In this document: piece after piece, positions 1-11,678 of the stretch | Layout: each line of letters starts with the position of its first letter | How positions within the stretch are numbered: the first letter of the stretch is position 1 | Assembly (NCBI GenBank): GCA_029717555.1 | Contig: JAMDHS010000011.1 | Span: forward strand, 248,001-312,000 | Reading direction: 5' to 3' | DNA length: 64,000 nucleotides | From: Peribolospora baueri | Lineage: Eukaryota > Basidiomycota > Peribolosporomycetes > Peribolosporales > Peribolosporaceae | Program-made: the position numbers and the translations under genes | Notes under the pieces: model-generated | Told to the model about the DNA's origin: nothing | Seen by the model: the letters and a program-made list of their open reading frames with translations, nothing else | Database searches by the model: none

Positions 1-1865
1 CCTGTTCGAGCGAATTGGCGGCAATCTCGGGCGGGACGACGCTGACGCGGTGCGGATCCGGTTTGCCAACGATCTCGAGATGGTCGCCCTGGTGGTACGA
101 CAGGGCGTTGCCCACGACGCTCCCATCTCCGACCGATTGATGCCCGCCGCCTCCGCCTCCGCCGCCTGCCTCGACGCTCGCGACGGCGTGGCTTCGACTG
201 ACCCTCTCCCAGACGTCTTCGCCGCTATCGTAGCCGCCTTGGCCGTCGTCCGAATCGCCCGTGACGCTCATACTCTTCACGCTCTCCGCGTCGGCGTTAG
301 CGCGGCCGATGGGGAAAAGCCGAGGGGGAGGAGGAGACGCTTCCGTCGTCATCGTCGTCGTCGTGAAAGCCTGTCCATGGTCCTTGAACGTGTAGCCATG
401 CTCGGCAGAGGCGCCGCTCTGCCGCGCGGGCGAGCTGTCGTGCAAGCTCGTGCCGGGACTGCCGTCGCCGGAGCGTGCGCTCAAGTCTGCTCCTCCGACG
501 GAAAAGATGCCTTGCGAGCTTGCGCGCGACGCGGTGAGGGACTGCGTGGTCGTCGACGAGGTGTTGCGCGGCTGAGCGCCAGGGTCGACGAAATCTGCGA
601 GCACATCGAAGCCGGTCGGGGCGGAGGGGGGAGAAGAAGGTGTGGCGGCCAAGTACTCCATCGACTCGCCGCGCCGCAGCTGCGGTTGTGATGCAGCGGT
701 CGACGTGGACGACTCGGGACGACGGTCGATGGCGACAGTGGAAGAATCGCGGCTGGAGGGACGGAATCCGTAAGCGTGCGAGTCCCTGCTGGGGCTTCTG
801 GAATGGGGAAAGTACCGGTGCTGACTCCTTGCAGAGATGCTGGCGGCCGAAATGATGGAACTCTCCCGCGATGAACGACGGGTCCGGTTCTGCTCCGGAC
901 GACCGCCGCCGGGAACAAGGGTACGGGCGGGGACGGGGACGGGGATGGGGGCGGGGACGCCGGAGGCAGACGCGAGCGAGCTCGTCCGCGAATGAGCGCC
1001 TCCCTTTTGAGAAACCGAAGCCGCGGAGCTGGAGCGGGAACGCGAGAGGCCGAGCCGGTGACCCGAAGACGAAGAAGCGACCGAGTTCATCCTGGAAAGA
1101 GAGCCAGCGTGTTGTTCACCCACGGAAACAGCACCAGACCCCGAGCTGGCGCTCGGTCGCCGGGACCCGCCGTGATGGGACAACCCGGCGGCTTGAACGA
1201 CGGACCCGGCACTAGGGCTGTGGGCGAGCTTCATCCTGCCGTTCGCATGATCGACCTGTGCGACGGGTTGTTTGAAACCGGTGCCACCCCCAGGGCTCGA
1301 CACTGCGACGCCGGGAGAGAGTGGCGATTGGGATTGGCCGCTCGCCAATGGCGACTGCGTTAGCGGCAGGCCTTGGGTGGTGATGAACGGGATGCCCTTG
1401 GATGCGCCACCGCCGACGCGTCGAGCGCCATCGCCGCCGCCGCCACCACCACCACCAGAGCCGCCTGAGACGACAGACAAGAGAGCGGAGGAGGAGGCGG
1501 AGGAAGACCGTCGCCTCGGGAACACTCCTGGAATGCCAGTTTCTTGAGTCGAGGCCGATACGGGTTCGGCGGCAATGACGGACGGGACCGACGAAGCGGG
1601 CTTGGGATTTGCCGGCGGTTCGGCGCGATGGGGCATGGGAGGCACGCTGGGAAAGCTGAATTGGTGTACGCCGCCGCCGAGGCTGCCCAAGCTGCCGACG
1701 GTGGAGATGGGGCTGCCCGGGTCGTGGCTGTCGAGGGTGCTGTGGTCGTCTTCGAGCCGCGCCAGGTTCATGGTCGCTGCAAAGGCCGCGTCGGGCCGAG
1801 CCTTGGTGACGTTCGAGTGCTGTTGAGACGTCTCGTAGCGCAAAGACTCGTGGTTGGCAGCCGCG

Positions 1866-1897
<32 letters not shown>

Positions 1898-3852
1898 ATC
1901 CGGTGCGAACGACATGAGCTCGTGCACGGGGGGGGAGGACGCGGCCGAGTCGATCATCTTTACGCCCACTTCGGCTTCCCCCTCCCCTTCCCCTTCCCCT
2001 TCCCCTTCACCCCGATGCTTGGCGGCCGACGGACCGTTCTGATTCGATGGCGGGCCGAGGACGGCCTGTCTTTGTACGGGGCTGGAGCGTGGGGTGCCGT
2101 AGACGCTGTCGGTCCCGCCATCTTCCGTTGCTGCCACACTGTCCGACCTGCTCATCGTCCGGTCCACCACCTTTCGCTGTCGACCATCGGCCGCCGGCTG
2201 CTTTGCCCCTTCCAGCTGTAGTCCTTCAGCGGCGAACGACGGCTGCCTCTCCAGGCCGAGCGCGTCGCCGTTCGGCATGGCCTCCTCCTCCACTTCCAGT
2301 TCCTCCTCCAGTTCCTCCTCCTCTTCCTCTTCGGCTTCCCCGACATCGCCCAGCCCGGCCGCCTTGAGCAAATCCAAGCCGTTCTTGCTCGTCGAACGGG
2401 ACAGGGATCGCCTCAACCCCGCGGCACCGATGCTGCTGGCGCCGGCGTCGGCAGGTGACAACCGGCCGGACATGCCGAGTTTCTCGAATACTTCGTCCAA
2501 CGCCATGCTCACGCGCTGTTGCGCCTCGGGGCTGAGATTGTCAAGGACGGCCGAGCCGGGACGGTGGCGGAAGTGGGAGGGCTGAGGGTAAGAAGGATCG
2601 GGCGAGTCTGATGCTTGACTTGGCGACGGCGACAACGACGCGTGCCGTTCATCGCCCTCGATGACGGCCGGGCTCAAGAGGCCGGACGAGGCGGAAGCGG
2701 GCGGATCGCCATTGGCATCGCCGTCGTGGCCGAAAGCTTCGGTAGCCATGGAGTCACGCTCGCCGACGGAGCCGAGATACTCGGAGCGGATGCCGGCCGA
2801 GTCGTCGCTCTGTATGCGTATCGGTCGGGTGGGCCGGGAGAAGTGAGGAGTGGGACGAATGCTGGATCGGGAGCCGGTGGACGAGCTGACGGACGCGACG
2901 CGTTCGAGGCTTTCGCCCGTTGCCGTCGTCGTCGCCGACAAACGATCCCCGTTCGCGGAGGGGGGAAGGGAAGAAAGCGGCGTCGTCAGCGCGGCAGGAC
3001 TCCTTCCGGCTCGAGGGCTCTCCTGCGCCGTGCCCCAAGCGCTGGCAGAGTCGTTGTTGTTGGAGTGGGTCGAGTCTGAGCGCTTGCGCGCGTCGGTCTT
3101 GGCGACGCGGCGCAAGTAGTCGGCATCACGGGCGGATTCGCGGCTGGAGAAGAGATTGGAGGTGCCGCCGGAGCGAGGGGAGTGAGTGAGAGGGTTTACG
3201 GAAGGGGGCGGGCTGTAGGTGAACGCGGATCCGGGCGATGGTTGGCCGGTGTAGGCGGCGTACTGGGCGGCGGAGGGAGAGGGCGTGAGGTGGTCGGGGA
3301 GGTGGTTGCGCTCATGGAGAGCCTGGGCTCTCATTTCTTCGATGACCGCGTCTTCCTCTTCCTCGGTGAGGTAATTCCTGGGCCCGTCGTCGGGGACGCC
3401 GTTGGCGCGGGCGCGGTCACGCTGATTGCGGAGGTGGCGGCGCATATCGTCGGTGGAGACGAGCTCGCCGTTGGGGTGGCGGAGGAGGGTGAAGCGGCGA
3501 GAGAGATGGGGAAGGATGAGGGATTGGCCTGGGAAGACGAGGGGAGGGAAGAGGAGAGGCGACGGTATGCGTGAGCGGAAGACGTTCGGTTCGACTCTTC
3601 CTTGCTCAGAGCGGGAGCAGGATGCAAAAAAGGCGCGAAGGCGAGCTTACGATAATCGCTCGTGGGCGGCAGCACATTGTCCAAGCTGGGCAGGTGTCGG
3701 AGGGATTGGCCGGGAGGCGGGCCGTGTTCGTTGGCGTAGGGCCCATACCGCCCACGTCCGCCGTCGACGGCGTTGGCGTTGGCGTTGGCGTTGGCGTTGG
3801 CGTTGACGTTGGGGACGTGGTGGCTCTTGCGGAACTTGCGGAGCTTGTGCAT
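1..3852 (-). CDS. Partial Ser/Pro-rich conserved fungal protein (3' end beyond window)
   Basis: Exons run complement(<1..3528, 3651..3852); the frame stays open to the left edge, giving at least 1240 residues. The intron donor GTAAGC and an acceptor in TTCCCAG join ...SDY to RQSLILPHLSRRF in frame. The N-terminus (MHKLRKFRK) plus the segments SLILPHLSRRFTLLR and NYLTEEEEDAVIEEM resemble, from memory, a basidiomycete-restricted family of unknown function that begins MHRLRKK and has an EEEED motif about 100 residues in. The rest is low complexity: Ala-Asn, Gly-Glu and Ala-Gln dipeptide runs, acidic stretches and many Ser/Pro. No enzymatic domain or membrane segment is visible. A scaffold or regulator role would be a guess. 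The gene call and start are fairly secure; the function is unknown. Confidence 0.75.
1866..1896. repeat. In-exon hexanucleotide repeat (GCCTGT)
   Basis: Five copies of GCCTGT. On the minus strand they encode an Ala-Gln dipeptide run in the partial Ser-rich gene. Confidence 0.9.
1977..2008. repeat. In-exon hexanucleotide repeat (CCCCTT)
   Basis: About five copies of CCCCTT. On the minus strand they encode a Gly-Glu dipeptide run, a third frame-preserving repeat in the same exon. Confidence 0.9.
3769..3810. repeat. In-exon hexanucleotide repeat (GGCGTT)
   Basis: About six to seven copies of GGCGTT. Read on the minus strand they encode an Asn-Ala run near residue 20 of the partial gene. Period six preserves the reading frame. 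Confidence 0.9.
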
Positions 3853-4585
3853 GATCGGGAGGGGCGAGACGGTGGAAGCGGAGATGGCTAAGAAAGGGGG
3901 AGCGGGATGTCGGCCGGCGAGGGAGCGAGTGAAAGGAGGGGAGGGTGCTGAAAAATTAAAGAGAGAGGGAGGGGATAGGGTAGGGGGAGGAGGGATGGGT
4001 GAGGACGGCGTGGGGGAGGAGGGTGGAAGAGGGGAGGGAGGGACGAGACGAAGGGTTGTGGTCGTGGTATTAGGGGTGGTGGTGGTGGTGATGGTGATGG
4101 TCGTCGTCGTCGTCGTCGTCGCAATCCGACGATGAGATGATGATGATGTTGTTGTGTTCGATGTCGACCTCGAGCTCGGACTCGCTCGCTCGCACCCGCA
4201 CTCACTCTACTCTACTCGCCCTCGCTCGCTCGCTCGCACTCAACAGTCCCAGCCGACGCTTCCCACCGACGCGGCTTAAGAAGAGTGGAGGCGCCGGCCA
4301 GAGAAGAGCCTCCGTGCGGCGGCGGCAAGCCGGGTTAGAGCAGGGCAGGGCAAGGCAAGGCAAGGCAAACCTCGGCTTCGCTTTGCTTGGCTCTTTTCTT
4401 TTTCTTTTTTTTGCTCCCCCGTCTTTTCTTTTTCTTTGCCTTCTTCGCCTTCGCATTCGCCCACGTTCCTTGCGCAGGTCTCCCGTCTCCTGTCTCCCCG
4501 ATCCCCCGTCCCTCCCTCCTCGACCGAGCGCCGTCCATCACGCTCATCCCTGCCGCCTGCCTGCTTCCTCCTCCGCCGTCCAAGA

Positions 4586-4834
4586 TCATACGATACCATA
4601 CGATACCATATCATACCATACCACACCCTGTCTTGTCCTGTCTTGATCTGTCATGTCATGTCATGCCATGCCATACCATGTCCTGTCATGCCCCTTCATG
4701 CCCATACACATGCCCCAGTCGTACAAAGCCCGCCGAGTAAACGTAAAAGGAACAACCCGACAGCGCTTGCTATGCTATGCTATGTCATACTATGCGATAC
4801 TATGCCATGCTATGCTATGCTATGCGTATCGATC
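4586..4834. repeat. Imperfect pentanucleotide repeat cluster
   Basis: Period-5 sequence: CATAC/CGATAC units at 4586-4630, TGTCA/TGCCA units to about 4700, and TATGC units at 4768-4834. The unit drifts along the array, as in slippage-driven microsatellites. Confidence 0.85.
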
Positions 4835-5299
4835 CGATACGACGCTCACCGTCGCTCCATCTCCATCACATTCTCGCGCCCGCTCGGACACGCTCGGACA
4901 CGGCACCGCACGGACGGACGGCCATCTATCTATCTATTTACGGAAGGCAGGTACGACGACATCGAAGGCGAAAGCACTCGCTCGCTGACTTGCATGCCGC
5001 CCGCTACCCCCACCCCCACCCGTCATCATCGGGAGGGAGGGGAGTGAAAGAATGCCATTGCACGCCGGCATGCCACCGCCAGGGGCAGGAACGCCGCCCC
5101 GCCGAGGACCGCCCGCGTCGCGTCACGTCCCGCACGGCCCGCCATCTACCCATCCATCTATCGTCTATCGTCTATCATCTATCGCCTGTCTATCTCCTAC
5201 CCGCCGTAGAAGCAAGCATGCCGTGCACATGCTCGTCATCATCATCGAATTCTATCATCCCGTCCATCCCGCCGAAAGATTCTAAGCGAGGCGCGACAT

Positions 5300-5350
5300 G
5301 AATCGAATCGGATCGGATAGAATCATCGAATCGAATCGAATCGAATCGAA
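5300..5350. repeat. GAATC pentanucleotide array followed by A run
   Basis: Repeated GAATC/GGATC units directly 3' of the GH127 stop codon, ending in a 10-base A run at about 5350. Confidence 0.85.
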
Positions 5351-5395
5351 AAAAAAAAAGGAAAGCAAAGACAACATCACATGGACTCGCCCCTC

Positions 5396-8300
5396 TCAGT
5401 TCCACACCCGCACCTCCGACGGACCCCTGTTCGCCCAGCTGAAGTAAGGCACAAACACGACTTCCGTCTCTTCCACCTCGGCCCTCCCCTCTTCCGCCGG
5501 CCAGAACGCCCCCCGAGCCGCCGTCTTGGCCACGGGCACCTTGGCCTTGAGCAGCACGGGATCCAAGCCCGTCGGGAACGCCGCCCCCCACTCGCTCGCC
5601 CTCACCTCTTCGAACGCCTCCGCCCTCGGCCCGCGCCCCCCGCCCGCGCCCTCCAGCCGCACCTGCCGCAGGTCGCTGATCCGCGCCGGCACGTTGTCCA
5701 CGCTCTCCAGCGCGTACACCAGCGGACCCCGCTCGACGGCCAGCAGGCCCGCGTTGGATGACACGAGCGCGTGGGAACGCGTGAGCCGCGGCGCCAGCGG
5801 AATGTCCAGCCGGATGCTCGAGGCCGACGTCAGCGTGAACACGAGGTAGCCTCCGAGGAGGGACGCGTTGGGCAGCGGCGTGTCGTTGAGGGAAGCCTGT
5901 CGAGCGCCGTGAGAGGGGAGGGTAAGAAAAAAAGCCAAAGAGTGATCAGCCCGCCCAGTTCGCTCCTTCTTCCCTAACGGACGACCGAATGCTCCGCTCA
6001 CCGTCCAACTGGTCGCCCAGCCGGGCACGCGGACCTTGACGTCCACCTCCAGTCCCTCCGGCCACTCGCGGCCATCAGCGTCGAACGAGATACGGACCGC
6101 GCCGTCCCAAGGCCAGTCCGTCTCCTGCTCCACGACCACCGTCTGCCCTCCAGCCAACTCCACCTTGCACGTCGAGCCGAGGTAGAGGTGCACCGCCAGC
6201 TCGGGCCTGCCCGTCCGGTCGTTCCGAGACGTAGTGTAGACGTACTGTCCCAGCGAGTTGAGCAGACGGGCGACGTTGGGCGGACAGCAGCTCACGTCGA
6301 ACCACTCGCTCCGCCGGTACACCTTCCCCACCGTCTCCAGCGGGTTCTCGTAAAAGAACGCCCGGCCGTCCAGGCTGATCCCCACGAGCACCGCATTGTA
6401 CAGCGCTCGCTCCAGGATGTCATAGTAGCGCGACGAGAGCGAGGCGAAAGCCGTCGACCGAACGAGGCGGTGGCAGAGGAAGATCAGTCCGATCGACGCG
6501 CACGTTTCGAGGTAGCCCGACGAGTTGGGCAGGTCGTAACTCGGACCAAAGCCCTCCCACTGGCGTACGGAACCCAAGCCACCCTGGAAAGAGCGAAAAC
6601 GACGGTGCCAGGCAAAAAGTTCAGGATAAGCCCGGCTTGAATGTGGCGTTGCTGCGAGGTCGTGCGGGTAGGCACGAGGAGGAGAAACAGAACGGAACGC
6701 ACGGTGATGTACATCTTGGTATCGACCATGTCGTCGAACAGCTCCTGGGCCTTGTTAAAGAGCCTTTCATCACCAGTCTCCCGAGCCACGTCCACGACGC
6801 CTGAGAGCCAGTACCTGTCAAATGGCAAGGGGCGCATCCGAGTTCGCTCAGGCGGACAGGCGCGCGAAAGACAGCGACTGCGCTCTCGAACCCGCGTCCC
6901 AGGCACACTCACGTCGCACGCACGGAATGTCCGTTGACCTCTTTAATGTCCCAGATCGGCGCCTCGGCCTGCTGGTACCAGTAACTCCGGGGACCCGGCC
7001 AGTAATGCGGGTACCACTTCTCGGGGTCCACGCCACGTTCCTTTCGAAAAGAAAAGGGGGCCAGGACGGGTGTGAGCTTGGCGTGCCAGACGAAGGGCAA
7101 GGTTTGTCGGCCGCGAGTCGACGCACTCTGGCTTCCTTGTCGTAGTAATGCCCCTCGCCGTTCTTGCCCTCGCTTCCTCTCTCCAAGATGAAGAACCTGG
7201 CCAACTCGACCAACTTCTTCGCCTTCTCCTCCCCCTCCGCTCCTTCCTTCTTCCTGATCATCTCTGCAGCCCGAACGAGGGCAAGCTCGATCTCCTGGTG
7301 GCCCGGGTAACCTTTCTTCTGGCCCGGGAGGGGACCAAAGATGGAGGAGATGAGGGAGACGTACTTGACGAGGGTGGGGAGGAGCGAGGTTGCGGAGGGA
7401 GAGGCGGAAGGGGAGAGAGAGACGAGCGCGTCGTGCGCTACGGCTCCCTCGAGGAGGTGGCCCGCATCGTAGAGCTCGTGGTTGTGGCTGGTTGGACGGT
7501 TGAAAGGAGATCAGGGTGAGCAAAAAGAAAGGCAGAGGGCGAGGATGAAGTTGAGTTGTGAACCGCTCGAGCTTGCAAGGGCGAAGGACATAAACGCTCA
7601 CCACAGATCGGTCCATCTCTCTCCCGGCTTAACGACGTTGTAATACGTATTGATGTATCTTTACCGCCAAAGGGCAGAAAAGGGCAGGCCACGGCGACAG
7701 GAAATAAAGAAAGGGCAGAAAGTCAGCCAACCGGCACGAGTCGGGTCGCTGTCACGTTCTAAAACGACAAAGCCTCACCTGTCCTTGCCTTGGCCTTCTT
7801 TGACAATGTCCACAGCCTCGTCGACGAGCTTGCGCACCTCGGCGAGATGGTGCTCGTCGTCGTCAACCGAAGAGGAGGAGGGCGACACGGCGGCGTTGTG
7901 TAAGGCGTAGCAAGCTGCCTGCGAGTGCGGGACGGCAGAAGAGCGGTCATGTTCGCGGGTGGTGGCATGGGAAAAAATGGGCGGACAAAATGCACGTGCG
8001 TTAACGACCCACCTCGAGCCACTTGCCGACGTCTGAATCCCAGAAGATGTGCGGCTTTGAGGGGATGCAAAAGGCGAGACAGATGTAAGTGAGCGAAAGA
8101 AGGGACACGAGCGATGACTGCCTTCTTGCGACCGAGAGCTGACCTCGTTCGGATCGCCGTGCTTCCATGTGTACCGCATACAGTCCCAGCGACCGGTGGT
8201 CTTCATCTGTTGGAAAGGGAGGTAAGCAAGATGTGAGGCGTTAGCGCGACGGTGCCGACGGCAGCGCTCGTCTCGTCTTCCCTGCCCCGACGTCGAACCG

Positions 8301-8425
8301 ACCTGTGTGTACATCTGATCGAGCGTGCCATCCTTGGCAACGGTGGCGCGAATGCGCGGGGACCAGAAAGGCGAGGACACGGAGAGCGCGGGGAATTGGA
8401 CAGGCAGCTGCCGGTGGGACGCCAT
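5396..8425 (-). CDS. GH127 (DUF1680) beta-L-arabinofuranosidase
   Basis: Ten exons, complement(5396..5896, 6002..6583, 6703..6814, 6913..7040, 7127..7487, 7602..7658, 7779..7918, 8013..8054, 8144..8206, 8303..8425), 702 residues. GH127 enzymes release non-reducing-end beta-L-arabinofuranose from plant hydroxyproline-linked arabinans. The sequence carries CHNHELYDAGHL (about residues 145-156), a SCCPPN motif with C441/C442, and GYLETC with E368/C370. By analogy with Bifidobacterium HypBA1, these are the three Cys and one Glu that bind zinc, C441 being the likely nucleophile, and E352 sits exactly 16 residues before E368 as the acid/base Glu does in HypBA1. No N-terminal signal peptide is seen (MASHRQLPVQF...), so cytosolic action is inferred. 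Length is normal for the family. It is transcribed divergently from a sugar transporter. Confidence 0.9.
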
Positions 8426-9202
8426 GTCGGACTGACTGCGAGGCTGGTGTCGGTGAAAGAAAAGGTACGGAGAAGACGGACGGTGAGAGTGGGGGGAGGC
8501 CGGTGTGCATGCGCATCCTCCTCGATACATATCCCTTCCTTTCTTTCGTTCTTCACCTCGTTCCTTCCGCTCCGTCGTCCAGCTCTAGCTACCTGTCTGC
8601 CCGTCCGTCCGTATGTCCTCTTGCGTCACCACGATTTCGGCAATTTATTTGCCCGGAGACGGCTTCTGGCCGGTTCGGATCTGGCCGCTCTGCTCGGTTC
8701 ATCGGTTCAGCACGGCTTGCTTCCTCGTTCCTCGTCGTCGAACGCCGACGGGGGCGTTGGACGAGGAGATGGGCGACGGAGATGACGAGCATCGGCAACG
8801 GGCCACGGGCGATCGGTTTCCGGCCACGTGGCGATGAGATTGCCGAGCGAGCGCCGTGTCGGCAATCTCTGTGCGGGGCCCCTGTGCGAGGGTAGGACAG
8901 AGCCGAGTGGTCGGGGCGACGGATGTGTTAATTGTCGACACCATCCGGATCATCAGGACGAGACGGAAGAATGGAACAACTCGCTTGGAAGGGCAGCAGC
9001 GAGGCAAGCGAGAAGAGGAGAGAAGGGAAGAGAACTCCGCGACTCTCCCCTCCGCCTCTTCTCTCCAGGTCGTATAAGAAGCCAAGCAAGCAGCTGCACC
9101 CCACATCAGCTTGGCTAACTAACGTCTTACCTTCCCTTCTTGAGCCGACGCGCTTCTTGTGCTAGCTCGCATCCGACACCGCCCTCTCTCCTCCGCCTCG
9201 CC
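8426..9202. promoter_or_regulatory. Shared divergent promoter region of GH127 and MFS transporter
   Basis: 777 bases between the two start codons with no convincing gene. A TATAAG box lies at 9073-9078, 125-130 bases before the transporter ATG. Both genes probably draw regulation from this interval; I cannot assign specific operator sites. Confidence 0.6.
9073..9078 (+). promoter_or_regulatory. TATA-like box of the MFS transporter
   Basis: TATAAG about 125 bases upstream of the ATG at 9203, a plausible distance for a fungal promoter with a short leader. Single-motif evidence only. Confidence 0.4.
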
Positions 9203-11678
9203 ATGGCAGATCCAGCAACGTCCCCCGCACGGACGGGGGGGGTCGTCGACGAGCAGCCGGCGCCGCCTCCCTTGAGCACAGACGTCTCCAAGCCCTCCAT
9301 CCTGACCTCGGCGTCGGACGATGCCGACGACGAGCTCCGCCTTGCCGCCGTCAAGAACATGGACGTGGGCGACGAGGTGCCGCATGGGTTTGTTTCCTTC
9401 TTCAAGAGCTTGAGAAAGGGCGACTGGTTCTGTCTGCTCTGCTGTCTGTGCATGAGCATCGCCAACATCTTCCAGGTGCGTGCGTCTGATGCGACGACCG
9501 CCACCCGCTCCGGCCCACCTTATCTAACTCGCCCCCCGTTCTCCTTTCCTTCGCCGCCGGCTCGTGCAGGGCTACGACACGGGCATCATCTCGTCCATCA
9601 CCTCGGACCCCAAGTTCGTCTCCTACTTCAACATGACAGCGGCCGAGACGGGCGCGTTCGCCGCTATCATCAACGTCGGAAATGTCATTGCCAACTTGGG
9701 CATCACCGCCTACGTGAGCGGCACGTGGGGAAGGAGGCCTGGCTTTATTATCGCCAGCGCCGTCCTCTCTCTCGGTGTCATCTTGCAGGTAGCCAGTGTC
9801 AACGTGGCCATGCTCTTGCTCGGTCGGATCATCGCGTGAGCGTCCCGGCCAGAAAGGAGGCTTTTTCAGCATCTTTTCACGTCCATGCGAACGCTCACCC
9901 TCCTTTCTCGCTCTTGTTTTGCTCCTTACCCCGTCCGATAGCGGTATCGGTTGCGGCCTCGCCGGGTGCACGCTTGCCGTCTACCTCGCCGAGATCACCC
10001 CGACGCGATGGCGAGGTGGTGCCGTCTCGATGATTCAACTGGCCTACAACCTCGGAGTGGTCATTGCCTATTGGGTTGCGCTAGGCACCCAAAAACTGTG
10101 AGTGTGCTCCGAAAAAAAGCTTTGGAAGCGTCATCGCACATGTCGAGGGACAGCGGTTCCTGACAAACTCTGGGCGTCTCCGTCTCGGCCTCGTCAGCAA
10201 CGGAAACCTGTCTTGGAGGATCGGAAACGTGCTTCAACTTTTGTTTGGTACTCTTCTCGTCCTCTTTGCCATCATCCTCCCCGAATCTCCACGTCACCTC
10301 CTCTCGCGTTCCCAGCATCCTGCGTCTCCCACCGATCCCCGTGCTTGCGACGCCCTCCGCAACCTCTCTCGCCTACGGTGCCTGCCACCCGATCATCCGG
10401 AGCTGAGGAGCGAGTTTGACGAGTTGACCAAGGCATACCAGTTCCGAAAGGACGCAAAGATGGAAAAGGTGGCCTGGGGCGCGTTCATACGCAGCAAGTC
10501 GGTCTGGAAGAGGCTCGGATATGGCATGGGCACCATGGCTTTGGGCCAGGTTTCCGGCGTGGGCGCGCTCATGATTTACGGGTGCGTCCTTCTTTTCGTC
10601 GGCGGAGGAGGAACGCTGGGCGCTGAACGACGGCCATTTTTGTTTTCTTCCTCATCTTCCCTTCTCCACCCCCACTGCTCGCCGACGGAAAAGCGTGACC
10701 ATCTTCGAACAGTTCCTCTCCGGCCGGTCTCTCTCCCTCATCACCCAAGGCGTGTCCGGCATTCTCAGCTTCCTCTCCGTTCTCGTCTCCATCTTTCTCG
10801 TAGACCGCTTCGGACGTCGGAAGCTTCTCTTGTCCGGCAGCGGCGTCCAAGTCGTCTGTTACCTGCTCATCGCAGCCTTGCTTGCAAAGTGGCCCGCGGG
10901 GGAAAACAAGGGCGCGGCGGCGGTGGTGATTATCTGCATCTTGTTGATCCAGATGGCTTACTCTGCCAGCACCGGACCTGTCGCGTGGGTCTACGGTGAG
11001 TGAAGATGGTGCCGCTACCGGCGCGTCTTGAGAAGGGCGGGAGGGGAAACGAACGTTGACCTGATCGTTTTCGACGACCGACAGCATCCGAGATCTGGCC
11101 TCAGGAGCTCCGAGACCGAGGGGTGAACCTGGCCCAGTTTGGCCAGCAGGCCGTCCTCATCGCCCTCAACCAGGCGTGGCCGGTGATGGTGGCGAACATG
11201 AAGGAAAAGGTGAACGAGCGTGTTCGTCGCCCCAATCCCCGCGTCCTCTCCTCCTCTGACCCCAACCCTCCTCCTCTCCTCGATATCGTCCCTCGACCGG
11301 CGCGCACTCCACAGGCCTACTGGGTCCTCTTCTCCATCAACATCACCGCCTGGACCGTCGTGTTCTTTCTCTGGCCCGAAACGAGCGGGAGGAAGGTGGG
11401 TCTCGTCCCGCGCTACACTTCCCTTTCGTCCGTTCATGTTCGCTCACCCCCGCAAAACCAACGGCGATTTTGTCGAAACACAGCTGGAAGAAATCGACGC
11501 CATCTTCGGCGAGATTGATGTCTTGTCGGCCGCGCGCCGGGCCCATGACGAAAGCTGTCAGGTTGAGGGTGAGAAGAAGGACAAGGACGAGGGCGAGGGC
11601 GAGGAGAAGGAGAAGGCGGCGCTCAAGCGAGGCGCCGACGTCGAGCACCACGAGCGTCTTTCGACCGACTACACCTGA
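9203..11678 (+). CDS. MFS sugar transporter (PF00083 type)
   Basis: Eight exons, join(9203..9475, 9570..9835, 9942..10097, 10198..10581, 10694..10995, 11085..11209, 11315..11395, 11484..11678), 593 residues. Plasma-membrane uptake of a mono- or disaccharide is expected. Family marks are visible in order: GYDTGIIS in helix 1, GRRPG after helix 2, AEITPTRWRG after helix 4, PESPRHLL before the central loop, DRFGRRKL after helix 8, and PETSGRKLEEI after helix 12. The N-terminus (about 70 residues) and C-terminus (Lys/Glu-rich, about 45 residues) are hydrophilic. The start at 9203 has a CGCCATGG context and lies after an upstream in-frame ATG-free leader. The substrate is not readable from sequence; the neighbouring GH127 suggests L-arabinose or arabino-oligosaccharide. 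Confidence 0.92.

Larger units (their letters stand above)
3853..5395. other. Gene-free interval: 5' leader of partial gene, 3' flank of GH127, pentamer arrays
   Basis: No convincing coding exon on either strand. The part next to 3853 is purine/pyrimidine-biased and should hold the promoter and leader of the minus-strand gene. 4160-4250 has CTCGCT-type runs. 4380-4440 is a T-rich tract. 4586-4700 and 4768-4834 are imperfect five-base repeats (CATAC, TGTCA, TATGC types), and 5300-5350 is a GAATC array ending in an A run. The open frames here simply read through these repeats. Confidence 0.7.

Noticed and set aside
4768-4834. Possible CRISPR-like repeat array
   Set aside because: Period is five bases with no spacers, and the genome is eukaryotic; it is a microsatellite.
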